A model generated the notes under the pieces. It did not search any database and was not told the origin of the DNA. It saw nothing but the letters and a program-made list of their open reading frames with translations. Shown here piece by piece: positions 51,725 to 63,441 of a stretch of DNA of 64,000 nt. Numbering within the stretch: position 1 is the stretch's first letter; each line of letters opens with the position of its first letter. The position numbers and the translations under genes are program-made. This stretch comes from Malurus cyaneus samueli (lineage: Eukaryota > Chordata > Aves > Passeriformes > Maluridae): positions 32,267,529 through 32,331,528 of the forward strand of contig CM019236.1 of the NCBI GenBank assembly GCA_009741485.1, given 5' to 3'.

Positions 51725-51856
51725 TCAGGAGGTTCCAGATGTTTCCAGATAACTCTGTAGTTTGCGGACTGTGGTTTTGTCCAGTGAACAAAGATCAAAG
51801 TCAAAGGTTGTATTTGTGATATGAAAGTGTCCAGTTTCTTCTATAAGATTTACTAT
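51725..51856 (-). CDS. MLLT3: MLLT3 terminal coding exon (second half of the AHD and stop)
   Basis: Encodes the last 43 residues and a TGA stop (132 nt). It starts [18 protein letters not shown] and ends [11 protein letters not shown]. This is the second half of the AHD, the hydrophobic strand-and-helix core that forms an intermolecular sheet with AF4, DOT1L, CBX8 or BCOR peptides. In MLL-AF9 leukaemia fusions this part is the retained effector. The acceptor is a strong pyrimidine tract ending TTTCAG. The open frame extends 5' of the acceptor to an ATG at 51931, but that part is intronic and lacks family similarity, so I start the coding part at the splice site. Cys in DFDLC, Lys in DKTTV and the TSGTS ending distinguish AF9 from ENL. 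Confidence 0.97.
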   Translation of the reverse strand: MVNLIEETGHFHITNTTFDFDLCSLDKTTVRKLQSYLETSGTS

Positions 51857-52434
51857 CTGAAAGAAAAGAAGAGATGCAGTTGGAAATTCCACAAGTTTTA
51901 CATGCCCACTGAAAGTATTAACAAGTACCATATGAAAGGCCTAAAATCAGCCAAATTGCCCCAATACTTGAAGGTTTAACCATCATCCTTATAATTCACT
52001 TCCTCTCTGACATGCGTTATAGTCCAGACTACAGTACCTATGGGCTTTTTAGATAATCATCAACCATAATGTCCAGCAAACACTAGCATTAACAATACAC
52101 TTCTCAAATGTTAAAAGAAAATCTGCTTATTTTGTAAATCAGGTAAAAAATGGAGGAAGTTGGTGGGCAACACTACACCCTTAAGCTCAAACAAACAATT
52201 AGAAAAATCCCATGTAGATCTCTGAAATATTTACTATGTGCATAGCCGCTAAGCAGGTTACATTAGGAAATAATTGGCATAAGACTTTCTGCAAGCGAAA
52301 GAAATAAATCCTTAGAGAGTCAGTCCATATCAAACCAAAAATATATTCAAGAGCTCTAACATGAACTGTTAGGTCACACACTAGCAGATACTTTTTGAGT
52401 TAAATCTTCTTTTTTTCAGCCAAATCAACCATGG

Positions 52435-52580
52435 AAGGACTCCTAGCAAAGGTGATAACATCACTTAGGTTGTGGGGTCTCCATCCTTGGAGATATTTCA
52501 AGGGGGTTCCAGGCAACAGGCTCTACACATCCCTGTTACTTTCAGAGATCCCTTCCATCTTAACTATCCTATGATTCTGT
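52435..52580 (+). mobile_element. CR1 3' end fragment, antisense to MLLT3
   Basis: Contains GGTCTCCATCCTTGGAGATATTTCA, AGAGATCCCTTCCATCTTAAC and the tail CCTATGATTCTGTA. This is the ordinary CR1 3' end in plus orientation, about 145 bp, within the MLLT3 last intron. Confidence 0.8.
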
Positions 52581-55549
52581 AAAATCACTATTAGATACCT
52601 AAGTTGTGCCTTTCTGCAATTGTGATATTTTTAGTCTCTGAACTGTAGTCTGTAAAGAGTGATCACACTCAACATGGAATTGCTGTAAAAAAAACTCCAG
52701 TCACGTTAAGGTCCAAGATGCATACCTACCTTGAAAAAAACATTAAGCATCTTGAAAGGCCAAAGCATTATTTATCAGAGAGGGTGTGCACAGTGCCAAT
52801 ACCCTGGCCATGAAATCCCTCATGTGCTGTTTCATTGCAAGAAACAGACATTCCAGGAGCACACGGAAAGGCATTCCACCCTGAAGCAGCCTGTGGGCAG
52901 CTCACAGACTGACAGAACAACACTGCTCTTCTCAGTCCTTCCAAGCACCCCTTGTGCGGCTCTCAGGCTGCACTCTAAGTCCTGTCTGCAACCTCCACTT
53001 TGAAACACATTTCGTTTCGGGGCTTCCACATACATCTCCACTGAAACACTAGTGTGAGATATTTCTTGATTATTTTGAGCTTTGTTACTCTGTCTGACTG
53101 CAATGCCTTTTTCAGAGCTGGAGAGATACAGATGTATGTATACATGGGTTAAAGAGTGTGCCTCAAAAATCCAAATCTGGTAGGAACAGAACAACTTGAT
53201 AAAGAACAATGAATTCAAACAAAATATTTTGTAGTCTCTTCTGCTCCCTATGTCATTATATAAACAGCTATTTTCTCTTCTCACCACAGAAGTAAAGACT
53301 ATGTTGATGATAAATGAAATATGAAATGTGTATTGTCAGGCATGGAATGGCACAGCCAGGACAGATTAAACAGAGTGGAAAGAAGATAAAATAATAGAAG
53401 GGAAATACTTGCTACAATAAAAATCTCCCTTTTCAATCACCTTTTCTTTTCAAAGGTGGCAAAAAAAAAATCTATTCAATTTGGTTTGCAGTCATCCAAA
53501 ATTCTTAAAGTACTTGGAAAAAATCCTGCTTTTACTAACTTATCATTTAAATCTGTATCCCTTGGTTTAAATTTTGTTCCTTATGAGAACTTTTAAGCTA
53601 AAATTATTAACTTCATGTCTGCTCGATTCTGTTGATCCACAGATTTGTGTACCAATTTTCCATCCCCAACTATTCTGCAATTGACAGAAGAAAAATCCAG
53701 TGGGAAAAAACTGACTGTTACCAGAAGCAAACTTCAATATGTATTGTCATTCTCATTTTTAGCACTTTCTTGAGCCTCAGCAGAGAGAGAAGCAAAAGTA
53801 AGTAGTCAATACAGCCTCTTTTTGTGAAGTTTGGAATCTAATCTTGGGCTTCATCTCTTGAATATCCACTGCAAGACAAATAATGGCTGCACAAGAAGTT
53901 TACAGAAGCAGAGGCCAGGAAAATATAGCTACATTGAACAAATCTGTCTAACGCTTCCTTGTGTTACTCTGGGAGAATACGACCCTTAATAGCAATAACG
54001 ACCCCCACTGCAATATACTTGCTTTTAGAAACAAAGATTATACGAAAGTGCTAACACATGTATTTTTAAACAGCACTGCATATTTTAAGAAATGGATAAG
54101 GACTCCTATTGATCAAGTCCTGCTTTGGGCTTTTAAGCTCCAGGTCAAGGGAAACATAAACATTTTAAACTTCTCCCTCACCCAGCCCCCAAGAGATACA
54201 GTCACTATGTCTAGGCACCTGGCAAATGACTGAAATGAACCCCAAAGGCTTTAATGGATGTACAAAAATGTATCAAGATAAACCCAGACAGCACAATGAA
54301 AAACACCTGCCTCTGTGCCAGTCAATGAGGAATTCATGACTTACAGTATTAGCATAAGCATCCTTGTGCTATTCAGAAATTCTTTAAAAAGAATAAAAGG
54401 TTGAGATTAGTTGCTAGGAAGTCTGACAGTTCTAACATTAAAAACACAGCATTAAAATGTTTTATCTCAAGACCTCAGGCTAAAAAGAACAAAAATATCC
54501 TATTTGTTCCTGCTATATAAGCTTTGCTTTTCTGCTGTAAATTACATCGCTGTTTACATAATGTCTCTCCAGCTCAGTTTCATCATTATCCATCATAGTA
54601 TAACTATTTATCAGGCTTTAAACAAGCAAATGAGTGTGTTTGTATAAGGAAGCCAAAGTGCAACTAATGAGAGTAATTTTTCAATTTATGGAAGGGTTTT
54701 AGGCCATGTGATAGTTTCCAGACTTCCAAGCTGCCCCTGGCAGAAAATTCTAAGAAGATAGTTGCCATCTGAAGTTAAGCACCTTGTGGACATGAGCAAT
54801 GTAATTTTCAGCCATGCTGCACACTCTCAATTTCTTCCTTTTGCCTGTGCTGCCTAGTGCACTGGCTTTCAGACTTTTTCCAAGCTGAAGATACAACTTC
54901 TCATGCGTCAAAATAAGATACAAAGTATTACCAGAAATGTTGGTGCCTTTTGTGGGCTCATGCTAATAATATCTGCATTGAAAATGCAGAGTTAGAAACC
55001 CTGCTTTAGCCAGCCAAATTTGAATATATTGGACATGCAGCATTAATCTAATTGCAGATTCAGTTATCCTATATTTCATTGAAATCATAAAGTTACAAAA
55101 AAAAAAAAAAGCCTCAGCACTGAAAAATCCAGCCTCTTTCTTTACAATGAAAGATGTGGCAGAGAAATTTGTTTCTAAAAGGTAATTTCAGACCAATTTC
55201 TGTTTTGCCATGGTCCAGGATTTATATAAAAACTGCTCAGGTGATTCTTGAATAACTAATTTTTTGGTCAAATATTCTTTTTTTTCATGTCTTCTTTTTC
55301 TTGGGCAATTCTCCTACGTCTGCAAGTAGCATTTAACATCAGAATTATTTCGCTTGTATCTAGGCACTTGCAGCGCAGTATCACATCTCTCCTGCCTTCT
55401 CCCTTTCTCACCTTCCCTTAACAAAGTGTCTCAAAGAGAAATGCCTCTCTTGGGAAAGAGCCACATTCACAAACAGATACATTTTTCTCATTTCCATTTT
55501 GGCTGCTTTCCTATTTGCTGTCATGCCTATGGACTTAGTAACAACAGTT

Positions 55550-55550
<1 letters not shown>

Positions 55551-55582
<32 letters not shown>
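55551..55582. repeat. A32 homopolymer followed by a purine-rich stretch
   Basis: Thirty-two consecutive A on the plus strand, followed by G/A-rich sequence to about 55620. In the MLLT3 sense this is a long pyrimidine tract in the last intron. No flanking element identifies it as a retroposon tail. Confidence 0.95.
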
Positions 55583-55585
<3 letters not shown>

Positions 55586-56934
55586 AAAGAAAAGAAAGGG
55601 GAGAAAAAATAAAAGAAAATCCGTTTCATGTTCCTCAGCATAAGTTTGACAAGCCTGAGGTTCTACATTTTATCAATGCCTTCACTTTACTTCTGTACTT
55701 TTGTAATTCCCTCTAAGTCTGTGGGTAGCAAACTTTGACATGTGCAAGAGACTTACGTGCCCTAACATAAACTAAAGAGATGACAACCACCATTCAGAAA
55801 CACACAACTCTACCACCATTCCACTTCAACAGCAACACCACCCTTAACACTCTTGCAGCTGTCTACAATTTTCTGTTGCATATTTTTGCATTTGATCCCT
55901 CCTCTCACACTAACTACCATCCCATTTTGCAGGTTTACGCCTTTCTCTTCTCACCTTCGTACTTTCTACAATCTCTATGTACTCGTATTTCTTACTCTAG
56001 GAGTTTCATATTCATTCCTAGAAATTTTCTCAGCTCTGTACCTTTTTAATTTCTGTGCACACTAGAAATATTTTACATTAATGATACAGCTGCAAAGCAG
56101 TAAGGACTTAAAAGATGGGATGGCAGATTAATGCAGAGAAGCACTGATTCTCTGCAAGTTATCCATTCAGTATTGGAAAGATGCTTTGTAAACTAATATT
56201 AAGGGATTACAGGTTTTAAAACAAAGCTGTGTTTTGTGGTATAGCAGCAAAGACCATTCATTAGTGCAGACTGGCTAATTGCAACTGGTGAGTAAAGTGG
56301 CTCTTCCCCTGACTCTTGGTAGAGCTCTCTAGCAACAACTATGCTGTTACCAGCAGAACTGAACCACTGCCCCAGCCTGCACAGTCTGACCATAAATTCA
56401 GCTTTCACTGGGGCTGTACCAACAGCCTGCACATGCTCTGAAACACAGGAAACAATCTGCAAGAACAGTTTTCCCCAGGAAGGGAACACCAGTTGTACAT
56501 CAACCAAACTTTCATAACCTAATAACGTATAAGTGATCATGGATTACAGTATTAAAATGCCTCCCTCTTAATGCAAGTTGTGAGGCAAAGTTCATGAATG
56601 AATCCTTTATCTGGTTTGATAAATAGTCTCAAGAGAAAAAAAAGTCTAGTTTAAAATGCAAAAGAATATACTGCTCTTTTTCATTTACTCAGGATAGAAT
56701 ACTCTAAATTTCCAGCTCAGATACACTTATTTTCACTTGTTTTGTCCTTGTATTAGTAAGTTCCACAAAGCTTACTACAAGAGTACTCCAATATTAGAAT
56801 AAAGACAATTTAATGGACAAACCCATTAATTTTCTAACAAAGACAAATACTTCCAACAAATAAATGCTACTAGTGAGAATGAGAGTAAGTGCTTCACTTT
56901 GAAGCACTTCACCTACTTTGAAAATATTTCTTAG

Positions 56935-57062
56935 GATGGCCAAATAATTCCAATTGGAAAGGATTTTGCTAGTCCCAGCCCCTGCTCAGAGCAAGCCCGG
57001 CTGTGAAGTCAGATCTGGCTACTCCAGGTTTATCCTGTCAGAATTTGAAAAGATCTAGAGAA
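56935..57062 (-). mobile_element. Old CR1-like fragment
   Basis: Weak similarity to the CR1 3' end read in reverse: AATTGGAAAGGATTTTGCTAG near the tail, CCCCTGCTCAGAGCA, then CAGAATTTGAAAAGATCTAG. It is short and diverged, in the MLLT3 last intron. Confidence 0.5.
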
Positions 57063-58556
57063 CCATAAAGGGGAAAGAAAAAGGTTTCTTACTTGTTTTT
57101 ATATTTACTTTTCATAAAACATTTTGAAATTTATTTTCTTTTTCAAAATTTCACATTAATCCAATTAAGCCCTATGGTCTGCAGGCTGTCAACAAAGCCC
57201 CACTGAAAGCTGGGTTCATGGCTATGCTGGGACAGTGGTGCAGCTCTGCACAGACTGAAGGTAACAGCAGCACTGGCCACAGATGTGTACCAGAGGCAGC
57301 ACCATTTGGAAGCTCTCCCATGGGTAACTGGGGAAGTGAGGGCTCAGGAAGTAAAGAAAGAGTGTGAATTCACAACAGTGGCTTTCCCAGATTCAATTTT
57401 AATGTTAACTCTTTGAGGCTTACTGAGTGATGTGGACAGGGTGTTGCAATTCCTATCTTTTCACCTTCTCTATAATAATTTCCCAATGCAGATTAAAAAT
57501 TTTGCTCTGCCACCATTCTTAAAGTATGCTTTGGGTCCCTTTGTAGGAAAAGGAAACTTGGGAGGCAACAGTACATTGAAATGAAGGGTTACCAACATGT
57601 ATCACCTTATGTTATAAGACGAAATCTGACCAAGCTTTCAGGATTCAACTTTAATTAAGAATATTCTTAACCAAGATTTTCCTTTTCAGTAACCTCTCAA
57701 TAGTTTTCTCATCTTTACTTACAATATTGAGCCTCAACTAACAAAGAGGTTAATGCTGGGGCTTGCAAAATACTGTTAACACATTTACTCAAGGAATATG
57801 ATAAGTGATTGAAATAATTTAGAAGTGGTAAAAAATTTCCTCTTTACAACTTCCCCACAACTGGGACATAATCACGCTAAACATAGTAAAACCATCTGTG
57901 CTACAATTGCATCTGCTTCTGTAGATGCTTATTGTTTAATCTTCACAATTTGTAGCCCAGTAGTACCTGACAATACCACCCAAAACCATAAACACTTTCT
58001 TTGCTCTTACTATTGCATAATCTTTCAATAAATTTGGAGCCTTTTTGGTTTGTACACTTTCATATTTTACTCATTCTATTACTTCAGCAGATTCAATGAA
58101 TATATTATGTTTTTCCTCAAAGTGGGCTTTGCTTTGAATTCCATGTTTTCTGCTTGCCATTGGAAAAAAAACACTTCAGTTCTTTCTGAGAAAAGCCTGG
58201 TTATTTTCAAGATAGAAGCAACAAGACTTTTATCAAGTCACAAATAGACAGCTATATACATTCTCCCATCCTGTTTGTCATAATCATTGATAGACTACGG
58301 TAAGAAACATAATAATAAACTGATTAAAAATATATCTCAGATAGTTTTTTTAATTGAATTTGTCATTTCATGTGACAACATAGTTTAAGTGCAAAAAGTT
58401 TCCCAAACTGCAGTGTAAGAGCTAATGATCTTCTATGAACTATATAGGATTGAAGGCTATTAAACTTGGTTACAGAGTCTTAAATGAAGGCAAAAGTATA
58501 GATGTGACTACAATTTCAATGAGCACACTGTGACAGCGCATGAGAGTGCTCCTCAC

Positions 58557-58628
58557 CTGCTGCAGTACATGTCTCTCTCTCAATGTCATTAATCTTCTGT
58601 GGAGCTCTACTAGTTCATCGAGATATGC
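58557..58628 (-). CDS. MLLT3: MLLT3 coding exon, penultimate (first half of the AHD)
   Basis: A 72-nt, phase 0-0 exon encoding 24 residues, AYLDELVELHRRL followed by MTLRERHVLQQ. This is the amphipathic helical start of the AF9 ANC1-homology domain, which is disordered alone and folds when it binds AF4-family proteins, DOT1L, CBX8 or BCOR. The donor is strong (CAG/GTGAGG). The acceptor is unusual: reading toward the exon it runs through eight consecutive G (plus-strand C run at 58641-58648, positions -13 to -20) and then only a short TTTGTTTCTAG. A sense-oriented CR1 fragment begins 113 bp upstream of the exon. Identity is secure from the residues and from in-frame joining to both neighbours. 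Confidence 0.96.
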
Positions 58629-60418
58629 CTAGAAACAAATCCCCCCCCATAAACAACTTGTTAATTAAGTCATAGCGATGTAATTCATAAACTGCAGATG
58701 TCTTCAAAAACAGTACAAATGGAAATTTTATTTTAAACCTTGGAATCATGTAATAAATATCCTGAGTTGGAGGAGACCCATAGGGATCATCGAGGGCAGC
58801 TCCTGGCTCTGCACAGGACAACCCCAAGGGTTACACAATGTGCCCAAGAGTATTGTCCATTGTCTGAGCTTCTCGAGCTCTGTCAGGCTGGTGCTGCGAC
58901 CACTTTCCTGCGGAACCTGTTCAATGCCCAATGACCCGTGGGGCGAAGAACCTTTTCTAATATCCAACCTCCTCTGACTTAGCTTCAGGCCATTCCCTCA
59001 GGTGCGGTGAGAAGGGATCAGTGCCTGCCCCTCCTCAGAGAGAACTCACGAGGTCTCCGCTCAGTCTCCTACAGGCAGAATAGACCAAGTGACCATGACA
59101 GCTCCTCGTAAATCTTCCCCTCTAGACCGTTCCCTATCTTTGCAGCCCTCCTTCAGATGCTCTCTACTAGCCTTAAATCTTCCTTAGAAAATGGCAACCA
59201 AAATTACACACAGGATTTGAGGTAAGACTAAATGCTTCTTTTGTCTGGCTTTCTCTAGCTTAATACAACTCAAGCATCTCTTTTTTTGTGGTTTTTAAAG
59301 ATACTTCATGCTGACAAAAAAATCTTCATAGGTGGTCATCTGTTGTAGGAGATAATCCCTGTATCTCAACTATGCCAAAAAGCATCAATAGACTGGGGAT
59401 GCCAAAACAGCATCAAAAACATCTCCCACCTTTCCACCAAAGAACCAAGTCCAAAGATTCCCAAACAAATCACTCTCTCTCTAGAGGTATGTAATCATTA
59501 CTTTAGTGTCAACAGAGAGATATAAGGAGAGAAAGACTAAGCAAGATTAATCCAAAAGTAAAATTCCAGTGCTTCTTCCCTGGGACATCAAACATGTCCC
59601 ACCTCTCCACCCTATTATCAACTTCCTCCTTCAGCCTGAGCCATAAAAAATTTTTATTTTTCTTGTAAGTAGAGGAAGATATGGCACTCAACCTAAGAAA
59701 CCAAAAAGAATACCGAACAGCATACCAAAAAGTAAAGCAGAAGATCAGAGCACTTAAAATCTAGCTACTGCAGATAAAAATCTAGATATTAAAAATCTAG
59801 ATAATGCAACTTTCATCTCTTGACTCATGTTATCCCAAAATCTACACTAATATCAGTAAAATATGAACCTTCAGAAAAACTTGTCCACAGTGGGTAATTG
59901 TGCTGTGTTCACTCATGTAAGGACTGAGAGCTTTTGCCCACAACCACTACACAGATTTTAAATCAAAATATCTCAGCCTTAAACGGCAACATTTGCTTCA
60001 TATCATTCTGGTTAACATGATAAATCACACTGCCACTTCCTAATGTTTAGCTTTCAGAAAGGATTCGGGAAAATAGATGATTTTTCTCCCCCTAACTGAC
60101 TGATTTACTGGCTAGGAATCCATCTGTGAATTCTCATCTACATCTCATTTCTGTGTGACGCACAATACAAACTGATGGTGGTGAGTGCATTAAATAAACA
60201 AATGACAGATTCCCAACTGGTGAAATTTGCAAAATCAACCAATCAAAAAGAAGGAAAATATTTCAAAATATGAGAGAAGATAAACCAGAAAGATCTGCAC
60301 CTAAAGGAGCCCAAGGCAAAGTCGCACTGAGATTTATATTCTGTGACAAGGTTGGTATTTGGTAAACACATTAGTATTGTATTCTGGAGTAGTTTATTGT
60401 CACCTCATTGTTGTTTAC
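58629..60418 (-). other. MLLT3 intron with CR1 insertion
   Basis: 1.79 kb intron. The part nearest the penultimate exon holds a CR1 fragment (58742-59235). The remainder is AT-rich with nothing recognised. Confidence 0.85.
58742..59235 (-). mobile_element. CR1 LINE 3' fragment, sense to MLLT3
   Basis: The plus strand starts with a GGAATCATG tail and continues with the standard avian CR1 3' sequence in reverse (CTGAGTTGGAGGAGACCCAT, then GTCAGGCTGGTGCTGCGACC, then CTCAGTCTCCTACAGGCAGA). The element is therefore on the minus strand, the same sense as MLLT3. About 0.5 kb, 5' truncated, of the same subfamily type as the copy at 24.9 kb. It ends 113 bp before the penultimate MLLT3 exon. Confidence 0.9.
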
Positions 60419-60490
60419 CTTATCACAATCCCCATTCTTCATTTGTTTATCAGTTTTATTTTGCTTTATTGGACTTTTCACTTCTAATAT
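60419..60490 (-). CDS. MLLT3: MLLT3 coding exon, third from last (Lys-rich linker)
   Basis: A 72-nt, phase 0-0 exon encoding 24 residues that begin ILEVKSPIKQ and end NGDCDK. It is a basic linker just before the AHD. The acceptor is strong (CTCTCTTTTCCAG) and the donor is AAG/GTAAAC. Its residues match the AF9 segment in this position, with a few conservative changes from what I know of the human protein (Asn and Thr for two Ser, Met for Ile, Asp for Glu). The exon length is a multiple of three with symmetric phase, so skipping it would not shift the frame. Confidence 0.95.
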
Positions 60491-63341
60491 CTGGAAAAGA
60501 GAGAAAATGCCATAAAAATTAAATGCATCATTGGATACAATTACATATGGAAAATGATGCTGTTAATAACACAAACTCAAAGCTAAGCTTTTAATTCTTT
60601 AATCCATATAACATACACATATTTTTCAGAACAAAAAGTAACTTACAGCAGAAAATGCTAAGGTACTGGAATGAGGTAATAGTGATACTATTAATCCTTA
60701 AAAGAAGGAATTTCATGTTATTTAAAGCCTTCTCAACACATTTTTCCTATCATTTGCATGTGGTAGGGTAAGAGTGATTTGACATTTGATGCTGAGGATC
60801 TCTCCAGTGCCTTTGAAATGTCACATTTTCACTGCATTCTTCCTCTTTTTGCCCCTGCCCCAATGCTATCTATTTTCTTTGAAAAAGTTTTGAAACAGTC
60901 CTTGAAATGACCGCATGAACTGTAAGTGAAAAAGAAAGTGATTGACAGTAATTTTTTCTGCACTTATATGGTACCCTTCCTTTAGTGCCACTCACATCCA
61001 TTTACTATCACATTTACAAACCAGCATTGCTTCATCCCATACTGAAACAGAGTCAAGAGGAGCACATTAACTAGCAGCAGGACAAGATTTGAAACTTTTA
61101 GGATTAAAGGCAGGAATATTTCAGGGAAAAGGAACCGTTGGTTGTTCTTACAATTTTTTTCATTGGAGAACACTTTTATGAAGTCAAAAGAAAAATCGCC
61201 AGATCACTCCTAACCTAGAATAGAACCAGTTCTTCTAAAAAACATCAAAGAAAACTAAGTAATCACAGATAATGGGAGATTATGTCTCACATTTCATTGT
61301 AAGTGGGTTTGCATCACTAGTACGATTAATTCCAAAACCATACCTAAAAACCACAACACAGGACATACTCAGCAATTAAAACAAGAAATAAAGCCTGTAA
61401 GAACAAGTCTTCTAGAAGCCTCACTGACATTTTTCATCATGAGCTCCCTCATTTCTACTTCCCTTGGTATAAATGACTAAATTGCACATATGCTCCCTAA
61501 GCTGACCAGCATCTGAAGAACACACCCAGTAGACAGCCATCACCCTGTCTAGAGAGAGACTGCAGATCTGAGTTAACCTTACTTGACTTACTAGCCAAGA
61601 GTGATGCATGCTCAGAATCAAAACATACATTTCTGAAGAATAATTCTAGTGCTTCTATTAAACACTTCTGGGGGTTACTCCTATGTAGGTCAGTAGAAGA
61701 AAAGTTTTTCTTGAAAAAGACCCCACTGAACCCTACAAAATAGCAGCCCTCTAGTCATGGATCCAGAACCTTTTAGATGCTTTTATTGTTTTTACAGGAA
61801 GAAAATTCTTGGTTTCAAATAGAACCTTACCAAGAACACAGTATATTTGAAGAACTTGCTTCCTTACAGTGCTCTTAATGTAAAGTTAAAATTTAACATC
61901 TTAAGCACTCTTGTTTAGATGAGATACAGCACCTAATCATGTGTAAGGAAGTTTATACAAATATTAACTCTATCTTAGGCCTTCAGTTCCATGAAGGAAC
62001 ACAGCCAACACAAACCTGATTTCATCAGTAAAAGGCGTCATCCTGGCAAGCAGCACTATGCTACCAAGAAGAGATTTCAAATGTTGTTATGGTCCATAAA
62101 ATTTTAATTCTCACAATGCTTTCTGAAATTTCCAACTTCCAGCTCGGTTATAAAATGTAACTCAGTTATAGGAATGGAAGAAGGTATGTGACAGGCAATT
62201 TTAGCTGGCCCACAGCTGTTGTTTGGAGTTTCTAAATGTGGAGATAGACCTTCTATTAGATCAACAAAGGGCAAAAAAACACAAAAGATGTGACTGAGTG
62301 GGCTGCTGATACTGAGACTTACAAACACTTAACAATTACACTGGCTCTTTAGAAGCCAGTCTTCATTAACAACAAGCAATAGATAGATTTTTTTTTTGTG
62401 TGTGCGTGTACTTATGTGCACAGTAAATCCAATATTCTTCATCCTTATAGTCGGCTTTTTTTAACCTCAAGACTCTCTCTTAAAAACTTGTAACTTTTTT
62501 TAGAGACAACTTAGAAAAACCTACACTGTTTCTGGTAGATAATATGTTCAGGACATGGAATACCTTGTCTCTTGTGACAGAAACTTCCCAGGCTGTGAGG
62601 TTTTTTGTGTCACAGTGTATTTGAATTTACCTAACATGTATACTACTACTAATACTAAATTAATAATTATTAATAAATATATTTTTGGGTTTTTCTATAG
62701 CCTTATTCATATTGGAAATCTTAATAGAATATCAAGGACAAGTAAATAATACCTGCCAGATAACTGAAGTAGTTATAGAGATGTAGAGAAGACTCATCCA
62801 TGAAACTCATCACTTAAACCACAAACATGTAGACACTATTCTAACTGTATCATAACCGTGAGTACCCAGTTTTGCCAGTAAGTGTCCTGACAGCTTTGTG
62901 TATGATATAACTCCTGCTGAGAATGAATTATGGCTCCTTAGAATGACTGATAAATGGTGTATTTTATTTTGTAAAGAAAACAAGTTTTTATAATAAATTT
63001 TATATTTAGAGTCTTACTGACTGGAGGTGAGGTACCTCCCAGAAGCTAATTCTCATTTGTCCCTGGAGCATTTAATAACTCTAGAAAAAGTAATTTCTTT
63101 TCTTTGAAAAACAAAACTACCTTATGTTCCTACCTCAAAAATAACAACCACATTAGCTCTTACAGTTCTGGGACAAGTACTCTGATGTGAAGTAAAAATG
63201 GTGTCTTCTAGCACAATAAAAAAACACTGTATCTTCCTAGATAGACAGTGGTAGGGGAGAGAAGAGAGGAATCAATAAACTCCTGAGTTTGCTGTGAACG
63301 GCGTCTACTGTTAATCCAAAGCCAAAGCGCATTTTTTTTAC
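60491..63341 (-). other. MLLT3 intron
   Basis: 2.85 kb of AT-rich intron. No exon, CR1 copy or structured RNA was recognised. A short T run with GT repeats lies at about 62390-62410. Confidence 0.85.
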
Positions 63342-63441
63342 CTGGCTGTTGCTGGTTTTCAGTACAGGTGGTGCTGGCTCGTGACGCCGTGGTGAGGAAG
63401 CTGAGCTGCTATCACTGTCACTGCCATCACTCAGACTAACC
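63342..63441 (-). CDS. MLLT3: MLLT3 coding exon, fourth from last (Ser/Asp-rich linker)
   Basis: A 100-nt exon encoding 33 residues after the last base of a split Arg codon (the other two bases are in an exon outside the window). It starts VSLSDGSDSDSSSASSP, the conserved Ser/Asp-rich acidic stretch of AF9, continues RRHEPAPPVLK, and ends TSNSQ. The acceptor is a T-rich tract followed by CCGCAG (63442-63447 on the plus strand) and the donor is CAG/GTAAAA. This segment is a disordered linker before the AHD. From general knowledge of the human protein I expect Leu-His where this exon has Arg-Arg, and Glu for one Asp. The reading frame is open throughout. Assignment is firm because the next three exons follow in the known AF9 order. 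Confidence 0.95.

Larger units (their letters stand above)
51857..58556 (-). other. MLLT3 last intron
   Basis: 6.7 kb intron between the penultimate and last exons. It contains CR1 fragments at 52435-52580 and 56935-57062 and a 32-base A run at 55551-55582. A 151-codon open frame at 52832-53287 (minus) has no recognisable similarity and is treated as chance. Confidence 0.85.

Noticed and set aside
52832..53287. 151-codon open frame on the minus strand in the MLLT3 last intron
   Set aside because: No similarity to MLLT3 or other families I know; the flanking exons join in frame without it.
55354..55716. 120-codon open frame with a poly-Lys middle
   Set aside because: It runs through the A32 homopolymer inside an intron, antisense to MLLT3. 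The flanks have no domain.
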